Of a DNA stretch of 21,244 bases, positions 6,609 to 13,256 are shown in pieces; within the stretch, counting starts at the first letter, position 1, and every line of letters starts with the position of its first letter. Source of the DNA: Eikenella sp963515595 (GTDB lineage Bacteria; Pseudomonadota; Gammaproteobacteria; Burkholderiales; Neisseriaceae); contig CAUPYH010000028.1 in NCBI GenBank assembly GCA_963515595.1, positions 1 through 21,244 on the forward strand, written 5' to 3'. A program made the translations under genes and the position numbers. A model generated the notes under the pieces. The model was not told the DNA's origin and did no database searches. It saw only the letters and a list, made by a program, of their open reading frames with translations.

Positions 6609-6697
6609 TTCAGGTAGCCTTTCGGCTTGCCGCCATATCACTTACAGGCTACCTGAAATCTTCGCTCTTCGTTGCAGCTTACGCTTTCAGGTAGCCT
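6609..6697. repeat. Three DUS in alternating orientation
   Basis: Exact copies at 6609-6620 (minus), 6646-6657 (plus) and 6686-6697 (minus). The plus copy can pair with either neighbour. The last copy abuts the stop codon of the HAD gene, so the 6646-6697 pair probably terminates the HAD transcript. The 6667-6697 part is also a copy of the composite DUS repeat. Confidence 0.8.
6667..6697 (-). repeat. Composite repeat: DUS plus AGCTGCAACGAAG
   Basis: On the minus strand the DUS is followed by AGCGTA and AGCTGCAACGAAG. This differs by one base in the second box from the copies at 9272-9302, 9835-9864 and 16052-16084. Confidence 0.55.
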
Positions 6698-7342
6698 TTA
6701 TTCTGCCAGCCAGGCCGCCAAGCTGGTCAAGCCGTCCAGCATGGCTAAATGCGGGGCGGTTTGCAGTTGGGCGGGGGTGTGGGCGCCGGTGGTGAGGGCG
6801 ATGGCGGGGCTTCGGGCGTTGTGCGCCATGTGCAAATCGTGGGTGGTGTCGCCGATTACCAGGGCTTCGGCCGGGTGCACGCCCAATTCTTCGCAGATGG
6901 AGAGCACCATTTCCGGCTGGGGCTTGGAGGCGCATTCGTCAACGGTGCGGGTGGCGAGGAAGAAGCTGCGCGTGCCGGTTTCGTCCAGGGCGGCATCGAG
7001 CCCGCGCCGGCCTTTGCCGGTGGCTACGGCGAGCCAGTAGTGCTGTTGCAGCCGCTGTAGGGTATTGCCTGCGTCGGGGAATAAAACGGTTTGCCCGCGG
7101 TGGTGGTGGAATTCGTGCTGATAGGCGCGGATGGCGGCTTCGGTTTGCTGTTGATCCAGCTGCGGGCAGAGGCGGCGCAGGGCTTCGCGCAGGCTCAGGC
7201 CGATGGTGGCGCGGATGTCGGCCTCGGCGGGCGGCGGCCAGCCGAAGCGGCAAAAAGAGTTTTGCACGCCCTGCACGATTTGGGCGGTGGAGTCGGCTAA
7301 GGTGCCGTCCCAGTCGAAAATCAATACGCGATACGGTTTCAT
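6698..7342 (-). CDS. HAD-superfamily (subclass IA) hydrolase, phosphoglycolate-phosphatase-like
   Basis: A 214-residue cytoplasmic phosphatase. Motif I is FDWDGTLADS (nucleophile D10, acid/base D12), motif II is the T108 of AVATGK, motif III is K140 and motif IV is GDTTHD (D165, D169). The cap-domain insertion after motif I places it in subclass IA (Gph-like). The substrate cannot be read from sequence. ATG 7342 is preferred over ATG 7348 because the AAGGA site abuts the upstream ATG but lies six bases before the inner one. An HAD gene after rluC is a familiar betaproteobacterial order; here two small genes lie between. The stop is immediately followed by a DUS. Confidence 0.85.
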   Translation of the reverse strand: MKPYRVLIFDWDGTLADSTAQIVQGVQNSFCRFGWPPPAEADIRATIGLSLREALRRLCPQLDQQQTEAAIRAYQHEFHHHRGQTVLFPDAGNTLQRLQQHYWLAVATGKGRRGLDAALDETGTRSFFLATRTVDECASKPQPEMVLSICEELGVHPAEALVIGDTTHDLHMAHNARSPAIALTTGAHTPAQLQTAPHLAMLDGLTSLAAWLAE

Positions 7343-7369
7343 GGGCATTCCTTGATGTGTTAGAAGTTT

Positions 7370-7395
7370 GGGCTACCTGAACTTTCAGGTAGCCT
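7370..7395. repeat. Tight inverted DUS pair
   Basis: GGGCTACCTGAA (7370-7381, one mismatch) and an exact minus-strand DUS (7384-7395) are two bases apart, giving a hairpin between the 72-residue gene and the HAD gene. There is no T-run on the minus strand, so it may attenuate rather than terminate. Confidence 0.7.
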
Positions 7396-7613
7396 CACTT
7401 GAAGCTGCGCCCTGCGCCGTGCAGCAAGGCGTTAATCATGATTTCATCGGCTTCCGCCTCGGCTTGGCGGCACGCCGTTTCCTGCCGGATGATTTCCTCC
7501 AAATCGGCACGGCCGCTCTCGACGGGCTGGGTGATCACCTGCTTGGGGCGCTCCAAAGAAAAGCCTTCCGGCAGGATCACTTTGAATTTGGGCTGCTTAT
7601 CGTTTTGCTGCAT
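7395..7613 (-). CDS. Hypothetical protein, 72 residues
   Basis: Family not recognised. It is small, soluble and charged, opening with MQQNDKQPKFKVILPEGF, with a central helical, acidic stretch (SGRADLEEIIRQETACRQAEAEADEI, about residues 33-58) that could be a short coiled coil. ATG 7611-7613 has AAGGA about six bases upstream; the open frame extends upstream only through DUS sequence and is not used. The TGA stop overlaps the first base of a DUS. It lies on the same strand as RluC and the HAD gene. Confidence 0.65.
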   Translation of the reverse strand: MQQNDKQPKFKVILPEGFSLERPKQVITQPVESGRADLEEIIRQETACRQAEAEADEIMINALLHGAGRSFK

Positions 7614-7641
7614 ATTTTTCCTTTTTGGCCAAATGGCAAAC

Positions 7642-7695
7642 AGGCTACCTGAAAAACAAAGCCGGAATAATGGGCACACTTTTTTCAGGTAGCCC
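7642..7695. terminator. Inverted DUS pair after the PH-like gene
   Basis: Exact DUS at 7642-7653 (plus) and a one-mismatch copy at 7684-7695 (minus; TTCAGGTAGCCC) face each other across 30 bases, starting 20 bases past the stop of the minus-strand gene at 7716. A probable terminator, weaker than the 3261 pair because of the longer loop. Confidence 0.5.
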
Positions 7696-7715
7696 CTTCC
7701 GAACACCGACACCGG

Positions 7716-8219
7716 CTAAAGCTGCGATCCATAGAGGCTCAGGGCGCTGCGCAGCTGCTGCTGCACATTCCGATGCCCGCCGCGCATAACGTGGCTGTAT
7801 GGAACCAACACCTGTTTCTTGCTCTCGGCATGGCGGCAATCATACGGCGCATACCGGCTGTCTCCCCGCAAACACAAAGCTGCAAAATCCGTACTCCAGC
7901 CGTTGGCACGGATTGTACACTCCCGCACGTCCTCGATATCCGCCCAGCGCACCAGCTGCTTCCTACCCCATACGGAATGCAGCACCACGCCCTGCTGCGT
8001 CAGCACAACCGGCCGAAAGCCCGTGATGCAGCGCAGCCATACCAACACAAACAGCCCGTCTACTGCGGCAAATAGCCCCAACAACACATAAGCAAAAGTA
8101 TCGTGTGCCGCCGAATCGCTCGCACTCAGAAGCAAAAACGCGAACCCGAGAAAAACCGCCGCTTTCGGCAACAGCCATAGGCTGCAACGGAAAAAACTGA
8201 TACGCAGCTCGTCTTCCAT
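7716..8219 (-). CDS. Small membrane protein with a PH-like domain
   Basis: About 167 residues. Two membrane segments (roughly residues 16-33 and 42-62) are followed by a cytosolic domain of the bacterial PH type: PVVLTQQGVVLHSVWGRKQLVRWADIEDVREC has the usual strand-turn-strand and W-x-D-I-x-D-V pattern. The role is unknown. Two adjacent ATGs occur (8217-8219, 8220-8222); GGAGG lies six bases before the inner one, so I choose 8219. It begins about 30 bp after the rluC stop and may be cotranscribed. Confidence 0.7.
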   Translation of the reverse strand: MEDELRISFFRCSLWLLPKAAVFLGFAFLLLSASDSAAHDTFAYVLLGLFAAVDGLFVLVWLRCITGFRPVVLTQQGVVLHSVWGRKQLVRWADIEDVRECTIRANGWSTDFAALCLRGDSRYAPYDCRHAESKKQVLVPYSHVMRGGHRNVQQQLRSALSLYGSQL

Positions 8220-8250
8220 CATTCACCTCCCGTCTCCGGCATGCCGATTT

Positions 8251-8262
8251 TTCAGGTAGCCT
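8251..8262 (-). repeat. DNA uptake sequence supplying the rluC stop
   Basis: Exact AGGCTACCTGAA on the minus strand. RluC's last residues A-T and its TGA are read from it. Confidence 0.9.
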
Positions 8263-9235
8263 CTTGCCCCTGCCGCAAACCCTCCAGCATCTGCCGCAAC
8301 TCTTCCGGCAGCGGCGCGGTGAGCACCAGCGTTTCGCCGCTTGCCGGGTGTTCGAGCACCAAGCGGTGGGCGTGCAGGAACATGCGCTTGAGGCCGAGCT
8401 TTTTCAGGCGGCGGTTGGCGGTGTAGTCGCCGTAGCGTTCGTCGCCGGCAATCGGGCAGTTTTGCGACTGCATGTGCACGCGGATTTGGTGGGTGCGGCC
8501 GGTGCGCAGCGTGGCTTCCATCAGGCTCAGGGCGGAAAGCCCCACCGCGTGCAGCGGCGCGCCGCCGAAGCTTTCCAGCACGCGAAACAGCGTGTGCGCG
8601 CTCTGCCCTTCTTCGCTCACGCGCACCATTTTCTCGCCCGCCGCGCCGGTGTATTTGAACAGCGGCAGCTTCACCTGCCGCACGCCCTGCGGCCACGCGC
8701 CCATGCACAGCGCCAAATATACTTTTTCCGGCTTATCGTTGCGCCAGGCTTCGTGCAGCTTCACCAATGCGCTGCGCTTTTTGGCCACCACCAAGAGGCC
8801 GCTGGTATCTTTGTCCAGCCGGTGTACCAATTCCAAATATCGCGCCTGCGGCCGGGCGCGGCGCAGCTGTTCGATCACGCCGAAACTCACGCCGCTGCCG
8901 CCGTGCACGGCCACGCCGGAAGGTTTGTCCACCACCAAAAGGTGCTCGTCTTCAAATACAATGTCAAACTCGCGCGGCGGCACGGCAGCCCCGGCCTGCC
9001 CGGCTTTCTGCGCCAGCCGGATCGGCGGAACCCGCACTTCGTCGCCCGCGGCCAAACGGCTGTCGGCAGCGGCGCGTTTTTTGTTCACGCGCACTTCGCC
9101 GCCCCGGATGATGCGGTGGATATGGCTCTTGGGCACGCCTTTGAGCAGGCGGATGAGAAAGTTATCCAAACGCTGCCCGGCGGCGGCTTCGTCCACGCTC
9201 AAATAATTGACTGAATTTTTGCTAATTGCTGGCAT
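8252..9235 (-). CDS. rluC: 23S rRNA pseudouridine(955/2504/2580) synthase RluC
   Basis: A 327-residue pseudouridine synthase of the RluA family that modifies 23S rRNA. An S4 RNA-binding domain spans about residues 18-80 (GQRLDNFLIRLLKGVPKSHIHRIIRGGEVRVN). The catalytic motif HRLDKDTSG is at 138-146 with nucleophile D141. Later family motifs are KxYLAL and the RTGRTHQIRVH stretch. The ATG at 9233-9235 is the natural start. Divergent placement from rne with a long gap, as in E. coli, supports RluC over RluD. The C-terminal A-T and stop come from an overlapping DUS. Confidence 0.92.
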   Translation of the reverse strand: MPAISKNSVNYLSVDEAAAGQRLDNFLIRLLKGVPKSHIHRIIRGGEVRVNKKRAAADSRLAAGDEVRVPPIRLAQKAGQAGAAVPPREFDIVFEDEHLLVVDKPSGVAVHGGSGVSFGVIEQLRRARPQARYLELVHRLDKDTSGLLVVAKKRSALVKLHEAWRNDKPEKVYLALCMGAWPQGVRQVKLPLFKYTGAAGEKMVRVSEEGQSAHTLFRVLESFGGAPLHAVGLSALSLMEATLRTGRTHQIRVHMQSQNCPIAGDERYGDYTANRRLKKLGLKRMFLHAHRLVLEHPASGETLVLTAPLPEELRQMLEGLRQGQEAT

Positions 9236-9271
9236 TTTCTCTATAATCCTCTTCTTGCCGACACCGTGCCC

Positions 9272-9302
9272 GGGCTACCTGAAAGCCAAGCTTCAACGAA
9301 GC
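9272..9302 (+). repeat. Composite repeat: DUS variant plus AGCTTCAACGAAGC
   Basis: GGGCTACCTGAA (one mismatch) is followed five bases later by AGCTTCAACGAAGC. Sister copies are at 6667-6697, 9835-9864 and 16052-16084. Confidence 0.6.
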
Positions 9303-9523
9303 GAAAAACAAAGGGTGCCGCCGGGTTGGCAAGTTGATTGTTTACTGTTTATTTTATCGTAAAAAGACAATTCCGAACGGCTTTCCTCTGCCTGCCGCGC
9401 ATTTTGGCGGGCAGATTGAAATAGTAATTGAGTTTACGGCTCCGGCAGCCCAAACGGCCTAAGACGCGACCAGCGCGCCGCCGCACCCGCTGCCGGGCTT
9501 AAAGAAGACCACAACACCGAATT

Positions 9524-9625
9524 AATAACGGATTAAGTTTAAACCAGAGCCAAGCGGCGAGCCGCAATCCAAGCAGTACGGCAAAACCAGCCAACACAAC
9601 TTTGCTTTAAAATCAGTCCGCTATA
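9524..9625. repeat. Degenerate Neisseria-type dispersed repeat with terminal inverted repeats
   Basis: The left end (TAACGGATTAAGTTTAAACC) and the reverse complement of the right end (TAGCGGACTGATTTTAAAGC) match at 15 of 20 positions. The core contains GCGGCGAGCCGCA and AGCAGTACGGCAA. This resembles, from memory, a widespread roughly 105-bp Neisseria intergenic repeat with a GGATTAAATTTAAA-type end and a GTACGGCAAGGCGAGGCAAC core. A second copy is at 12861-12970. Confidence 0.5.
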
Positions 9626-9834
9626 CCCCGCCGCAAGCGGCCGCCATCCGGCCTGCCGCGGCTTTCCAAATCAGCCGCCCACCCGGCGGCCGGCGCAGCA
9701 GCGATGCCCGCCCCGCTCTTTCACTACCTTCTTTACCGTTTTCTGCCCGCGCCCGAAGCCGGCTGCCCAACCGCCACGGCGGTTTGCCGCACACCACGCT
9801 TCAGGCCAGCACAGCATACGGCTGCCGGTTTTAA

Positions 9835-9864
9835 CTTCGTTGAAGCTTTATTTTCAGGTAGCCT
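9835..9864 (-). repeat. Composite repeat: DUS plus AGCTTCAACGAAG
   Basis: On the minus strand an exact DUS (9853-9864) is followed five bases later by AGCTTCAACGAAG. Confidence 0.6.
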
Positions 9865-9939
9865 TCCCCAGCGGCAGCAAAGCGGCCAAACTAATTACGC
9901 GCTTCGGAATTGCAAACCAACCAAAAGGTTAGCAATATC

Positions 9940-12753
9940 ATGAAACGTATGTTATTTAACGCCACCCAGGCCGAAGAGCTGCGAGTGGCGATTGTAGACG
10001 GGCAAAACCTGCTCGATCTCGACATTGAAACGCTGGGCAAAGAACAGCGCAAAGGCAATATCTACAAAGGCATCATCACCCGCATCGAGCCCTCGCTCGA
10101 GGCCTGCTTCGTGGATTACGGCACCGACCGCCACGGCTTCCTCCCCTTCAAAGAAGTTTCCCGCGCCTACTTCCAAGACTACGACGGCGGCCGCGCCCGC
10201 ATCCAAGACGTATTGCAGGAAGGCATGCAGGTCATCGTGCAGGTGGAAAAAGACGAACGCGGCAACAAAGGCGCCGCGCTCACCACCTTCATCAGCCTAG
10301 CTGGCCGCTATCTCGTGCTCATGCCGAACAACCCGCGCGGCGGCGGCATTTCCCGCCGTATCGAAGGCGAAGAGCGCCAAGAGCTTAAAGCTGCCATGAG
10401 CCAGCTCGACGTGCCGCCCGGCATGAGCCTAATCGCCCGCACCGCCGGCATCGGCCGCAGCGTGGAAGAGTTGCAATGGGATTTCAACTACCTATTGCAA
10501 CTGTGGCGCGCCATTGAAGAAGCCGGCAACGCCCATCAAGACCCCTACCTCCTCTTTATGGAGAGCTCCCTGCTCATCCGCGCCATCCGCGACCACTACC
10601 GCTCCGACATCGGCGAAATCCTCATCGACAACCGCGAAGTGTTCGGCCAAGTGCAGGAATTCATGAGCTATGTGATGCCGCACAACGTAGGCAAACTCAA
10701 ATACTACGACGACCACATCCCGCTCTTCTCCCGCTTCCAAATCGAGCACCAAATCGAAAGCGCCTTCTCGCGCTCCGTGAGCCTGCCCTCCGGCGGCGCC
10801 ATCGTGATCGACCATACCGAAGCCCTGGTTTCCGTAGACGTGAACTCCGCCCGCTCCACCCGCGGCGCCGACATCGAAGAAACCGCCTTCCAAACCAATA
10901 TGGAAGCTGCCGAAGAAGTGGCCCGCCAAATGCGCCTGCGCGACTTGGGCGGCCTGATCGTGATCGACTTCATCGACATGGAAAATCCCAAGCACCAGCG
11001 CGATGTGGAAAACACCCTGCGCGACGCGCTGCGGAAAGACCGCGCCCGCGTGCAGATGGGCAAACTTTCCCGCTTCGGCCTGCTTGAGCTTTCCCGCCAA
11101 CGCCTGCGCCCCTCCCTAGGCGAAAGCAGCCACGTGGCCTGCCCGCGCTGCGCCGGCACCGGCGTGATCCGCGGCATCGAATCCACCGCCCTGCACGTGT
11201 TGCGCATCATCCAAGAAGAAGCGATGAAGGACAACACCGAAGAAGTGCACGCCCAAGTGCCGGTGGACGTGGCCACCTTCCTGCTCAACGAAAAACGTGC
11301 CGAGCTGTTCGGCCTGGAAGAGCGGCTGGACGTGTCTATCCTGATGATTCCCAATATCCATCTGGAAAACCCGCACTACAACATCACCCGCGTGCGCCCC
11401 GACGATGTGGACGACGATGCCGAGCCCAGCTACAAACAAGTCGAAATCCCCGAAGAAGACGACAGCCAAACCTTGGAAATCGGCCGCCAGGCTAAGCCGG
11501 TGAAACCCGAGCCCGCCGTAAAAGGCATCAAACACAGCAGCCCCGCCCCCGTAGTGCAGCAGCCTGCCGAACCCGGCCTGCTGGCCGGCATCGGCGCTTG
11601 GTTTGCCAAATTGTTTGGCGGCGGCGAAACCAAATCCGCCGAAGCCCCCGCAGCCAACAACAGTCGCAACGGCGGCAACCGTGGTAAAGCCCCGCAAAAC
11701 CGCAACCGCCGCAACCGCAGCCAGCAGCGCAGCCAAAACGGCAACAGCCGCCCGCCGCGCCCGCAAAATGCCGACGATACCGAAACCTTGGACAACCGCG
11801 CACCGCAACAGCTGGCAGAGAAACCCGCTGCCGAGCAGCAGCCCAATCCGCGCCAACGCCGCCGCCAACGCAAAGACAGCGATGTTCAGGTAGCCTCGGC
11901 TGAAAACGATAAGCTGCAGCCCGCCAGCCAAGCGGCCGATATCCCCGAACGCGTTGCCGACGACACCGGCAGCCCTGCGGAAAACCAAGAGCGTGGCAGC
12001 GAACGCAGCGAGCGCGAGCGTAATCATGAGCGCGGCGAACGCAACGAACGCCGCTCCGGCCGCGACCGCCGCCAAGAAAACGGCCAACGCAACGGCAAAG
12101 GTCGTGGCCGCCAGCGCAACATCCCCTCTGCGCAGAAAATCATCCAATATCTGGATATTCCGCTGCAAGCCGAGCTGGTGAAATCCGCTGCCGACGTGGT
12201 ATTGGGTCTGTACACCGAAGCGCCCGCCTCCATGCCGCAGCCCGATGAGGCCGACAACGACAAACCGTTGGTCATCACCATCCCCGAAGTGGCCGATGAA
12301 GCCGATGCACCAACCTTCGTGTTTGCCGAAGAAAACACCGCCGAAGCTGATGAAACCGTCAACCCGGCTGCCGTTGCAAGCCCGGTTGCGGAAACAACGC
12401 GGGAAGAAGCCGTTGTGGTGGAAACCGTGGCCGTAGAAGCCTCATCCGTCGAAACCCAAGCCGCTCCGGAAGCTGCTCCTGCCGATGATTCCATTGCTAC
12501 CGCAGCCCAAGCCGTAGAAACGGCAGCGGCAGCCGTGGCGCAACCCGCGCCGCAACAAACCGTAGCCGAACCCGCTGCCGCTGCCGACCTGGGTGGTTTG
12601 GTATTGGTGCAAACCGATCCCGCCGCGCTCTCCGCCGTTCAGCCCGAGCCCGAGCAGCCAAAAGGCCTGCGCCGCGCCGATGTTGCCCCCGCCGCCCCGG
12701 CTGCCGTGCCCGAGCCGCAGCAACTGCAGCAAGTGGAAACCCACCACAGCTGA
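9940..12753 (+). CDS. rne: Ribonuclease E
   Basis: A 937-residue endoribonuclease for mRNA decay and rRNA/tRNA processing, probably the degradosome scaffold at the inner membrane. The N-terminal catalytic half is complete: MKRMLFNATQAEELRVAIVDG start, S1 domain about 35-120, catalytic D300 (SVDVNSAR) and D343 (VIDFIDM), and Zn-link cysteines C401 and C404 (CPRC), each three residues before the E. coli positions. The C-terminal half is low complexity: an Asn/Arg-rich tract near 575-615, a second Arg-rich tract near 690-725, and a long Ala/Glu/Pro/Val-rich tail. Such tails bind RNA and partner proteins. Start ATG 9940 has AAGG 11 bases upstream, a weak site; the frame is open from TTG 9910. A DUS (11885-11896) encodes Q-V-A-S in the disordered region. 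Confidence 0.96.
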   Translation: MKRMLFNATQAEELRVAIVDGQNLLDLDIETLGKEQRKGNIYKGIITRIEPSLEACFVDYGTDRHGFLPFKEVSRAYFQDYDGGRARIQDVLQEGMQVIVQVEKDERGNKGAALTTFISLAGRYLVLMPNNPRGGGISRRIEGEERQELKAAMSQLDVPPGMSLIARTAGIGRSVEELQWDFNYLLQLWRAIEEAGNAHQDPYLLFMESSLLIRAIRDHYRSDIGEILIDNREVFGQVQEFMSYVMPHNVGKLKYYDDHIPLFSRFQIEHQIESAFSRSVSLPSGGAIVIDHTEALVSVDVNSARSTRGADIEETAFQTNMEAAEEVARQMRLRDLGGLIVIDFIDMENPKHQRDVENTLRDALRKDRARVQMGKLSRFGLLELSRQRLRPSLGESSHVACPRCAGTGVIRGIESTALHVLRIIQEEAMKDNTEEVHAQVPVDVATFLLNEKRAELFGLEERLDVSILMIPNIHLENPHYNITRVRPDDVDDDAEPSYKQVEIPEEDDSQTLEIGRQAKPVKPEPAVKGIKHSSPAPVVQQPAEPGLLAGIGAWFAKLFGGGETKSAEAPAANNSRNGGNRGKAPQNRNRRNRSQQRSQNGNSRPPRPQNADDTETLDNRAPQQLAEKPAAEQQPNPRQRRRQRKDSDVQVASAENDKLQPASQAADIPERVADDTGSPAENQERGSERSERERNHERGERNERRSGRDRRQENGQRNGKGRGRQRNIPSAQKIIQYLDIPLQAELVKSAADVVLGLYTEAPASMPQPDEADNDKPLVITIPEVADEADAPTFVFAEENTAEADETVNPAAVASPVAETTREEAVVVETVAVEASSVETQAAPEAAPADDSIATAAQAVETAAAAVAQPAPQQTVAEPAAAADLGGLVLVQTDPAALSAVQPEPEQPKGLRRADVAPAAPAAVPEPQQLQQVETHHS
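11885..11896 (-). repeat. DNA uptake sequence inside rne
   Basis: Exact AGGCTACCTGAA on the minus strand, located in the part of rne that encodes the disordered tail. Confidence 0.9.
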
Positions 12754-12761
12754 TCTAGGTT

Positions 12762-12773
12762 TTCAGGTAGCCT
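12762..12773 (-). repeat. DNA uptake sequence after rne
   Basis: Exact copy between the rne stop and its terminator. A plus-oriented copy follows at 12836-12847, on the far side of the terminator. Confidence 0.9.
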
Positions 12774-12789
12774 GCCTAGGCCACAAACC

Positions 12790-12823
12790 AACCGCCCCGA
12801 ACAAATGCTTGGGGCGGTTTGTT
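12790..12823 (+). terminator. Rho-independent terminator of rne
   Basis: AACCGCCCC (12790-12798) and GGGGCGGTT (12811-12819) form a 9-bp perfect stem with a 12-base loop, followed by TGTT. It lies 37 bases after the stop. Confidence 0.85.
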
Positions 12824-12835
12824 ATCTTCGATTTG

Positions 12836-13144
12836 AGGCTACCTGAAATCTAATCGCAAAATAGCCGAACGGATTTTGGAAGAAAGTCGGCGCAGGGCGG
12901 TGAGCCGCAAGCAGTACAAAAATTCGGCAAGGCGGATCAACGCTGTGCAGAATTAGGTTGACGTACTATACGGCAGGTCGGCGAGCCATCACTGCATGAA
13001 ATGAAGCGCTTCAGCCATCGAAAACCAAACCCATCGTCCTCCCCCTATTTTCAGGTAGCCTCCCCTCCCGCCTGAGGCCGGCTGAAGACACTGCTGCCCG
13101 TTTTATGGCGGATTACTCGGCTAAGACCCGCTTTCAGGTAGCCT
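12836..13144. other. rne-ileS intergenic region with DUS copies
   Basis: No gene is supported. Exact DUS lie at 12836-12847 (plus), 13050-13061 (minus) and 13133-13144 (minus). A degenerate dispersed repeat occupies 12861-12970. A TTATAAAAT stretch at 13159-13167 is the best candidate -10 region for ileS but lacks a clear -35. Confidence 0.6.
12861..12970. repeat. Second degenerate Neisseria-type dispersed repeat
   Basis: It shares with 9524-9625, in order, AACGGATT, GCGGTGAGCCGCA (GCGGCGAGCCGCA there), AGCAGTAC, GGCAA, CAAC and a terminal CTATA. Its core GCAGTACAAAAATTCGGCAA is closer to the Neisseria repeat I recall. Confidence 0.45.
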
Positions 13145-13256
13145 TTTGTGCCAAATCCTTATAAAATCGGCAACTTGTTTTTTTACTTATTCCGGCACGG
13201 CAGGCAAGCTGCAACCGCCCGCCATACAGCCGCACTCAAACCACTCCGAGACCACC

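Larger units (their letters stand above)
9236..9939. other. Long rluC-rne divergent intergenic region
   Basis: About 700 bp without a supported gene. An AT-rich patch at about 9335-9375 could hold divergent promoters, but I see no strong -35/-10 pair. Most of the rest would be rne leader if transcription starts there; a long leader is known for E. coli rne, where it mediates feedback control by RNase E. The region also holds a composite DUS repeat at each end and a Neisseria-like dispersed repeat at 9524-9625. Confidence 0.55.

Noticed and set aside
8264..9214. 316-codon open frame antisense to rluC
   Set aside because: No family features; the opposite strand has the S4 domain and HRLDKDTSG motif.
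11116..12168. 350-codon open frame antisense to the rne tail
   Set aside because: An Ala/Val-rich product mirroring the repetitive codons of the disordered RNase E tail.
13061..13256. T-box riboswitch upstream of ileS
   Set aside because: No T-box sequence or specifier hairpin seen, and T-boxes are not expected in betaproteobacteria.
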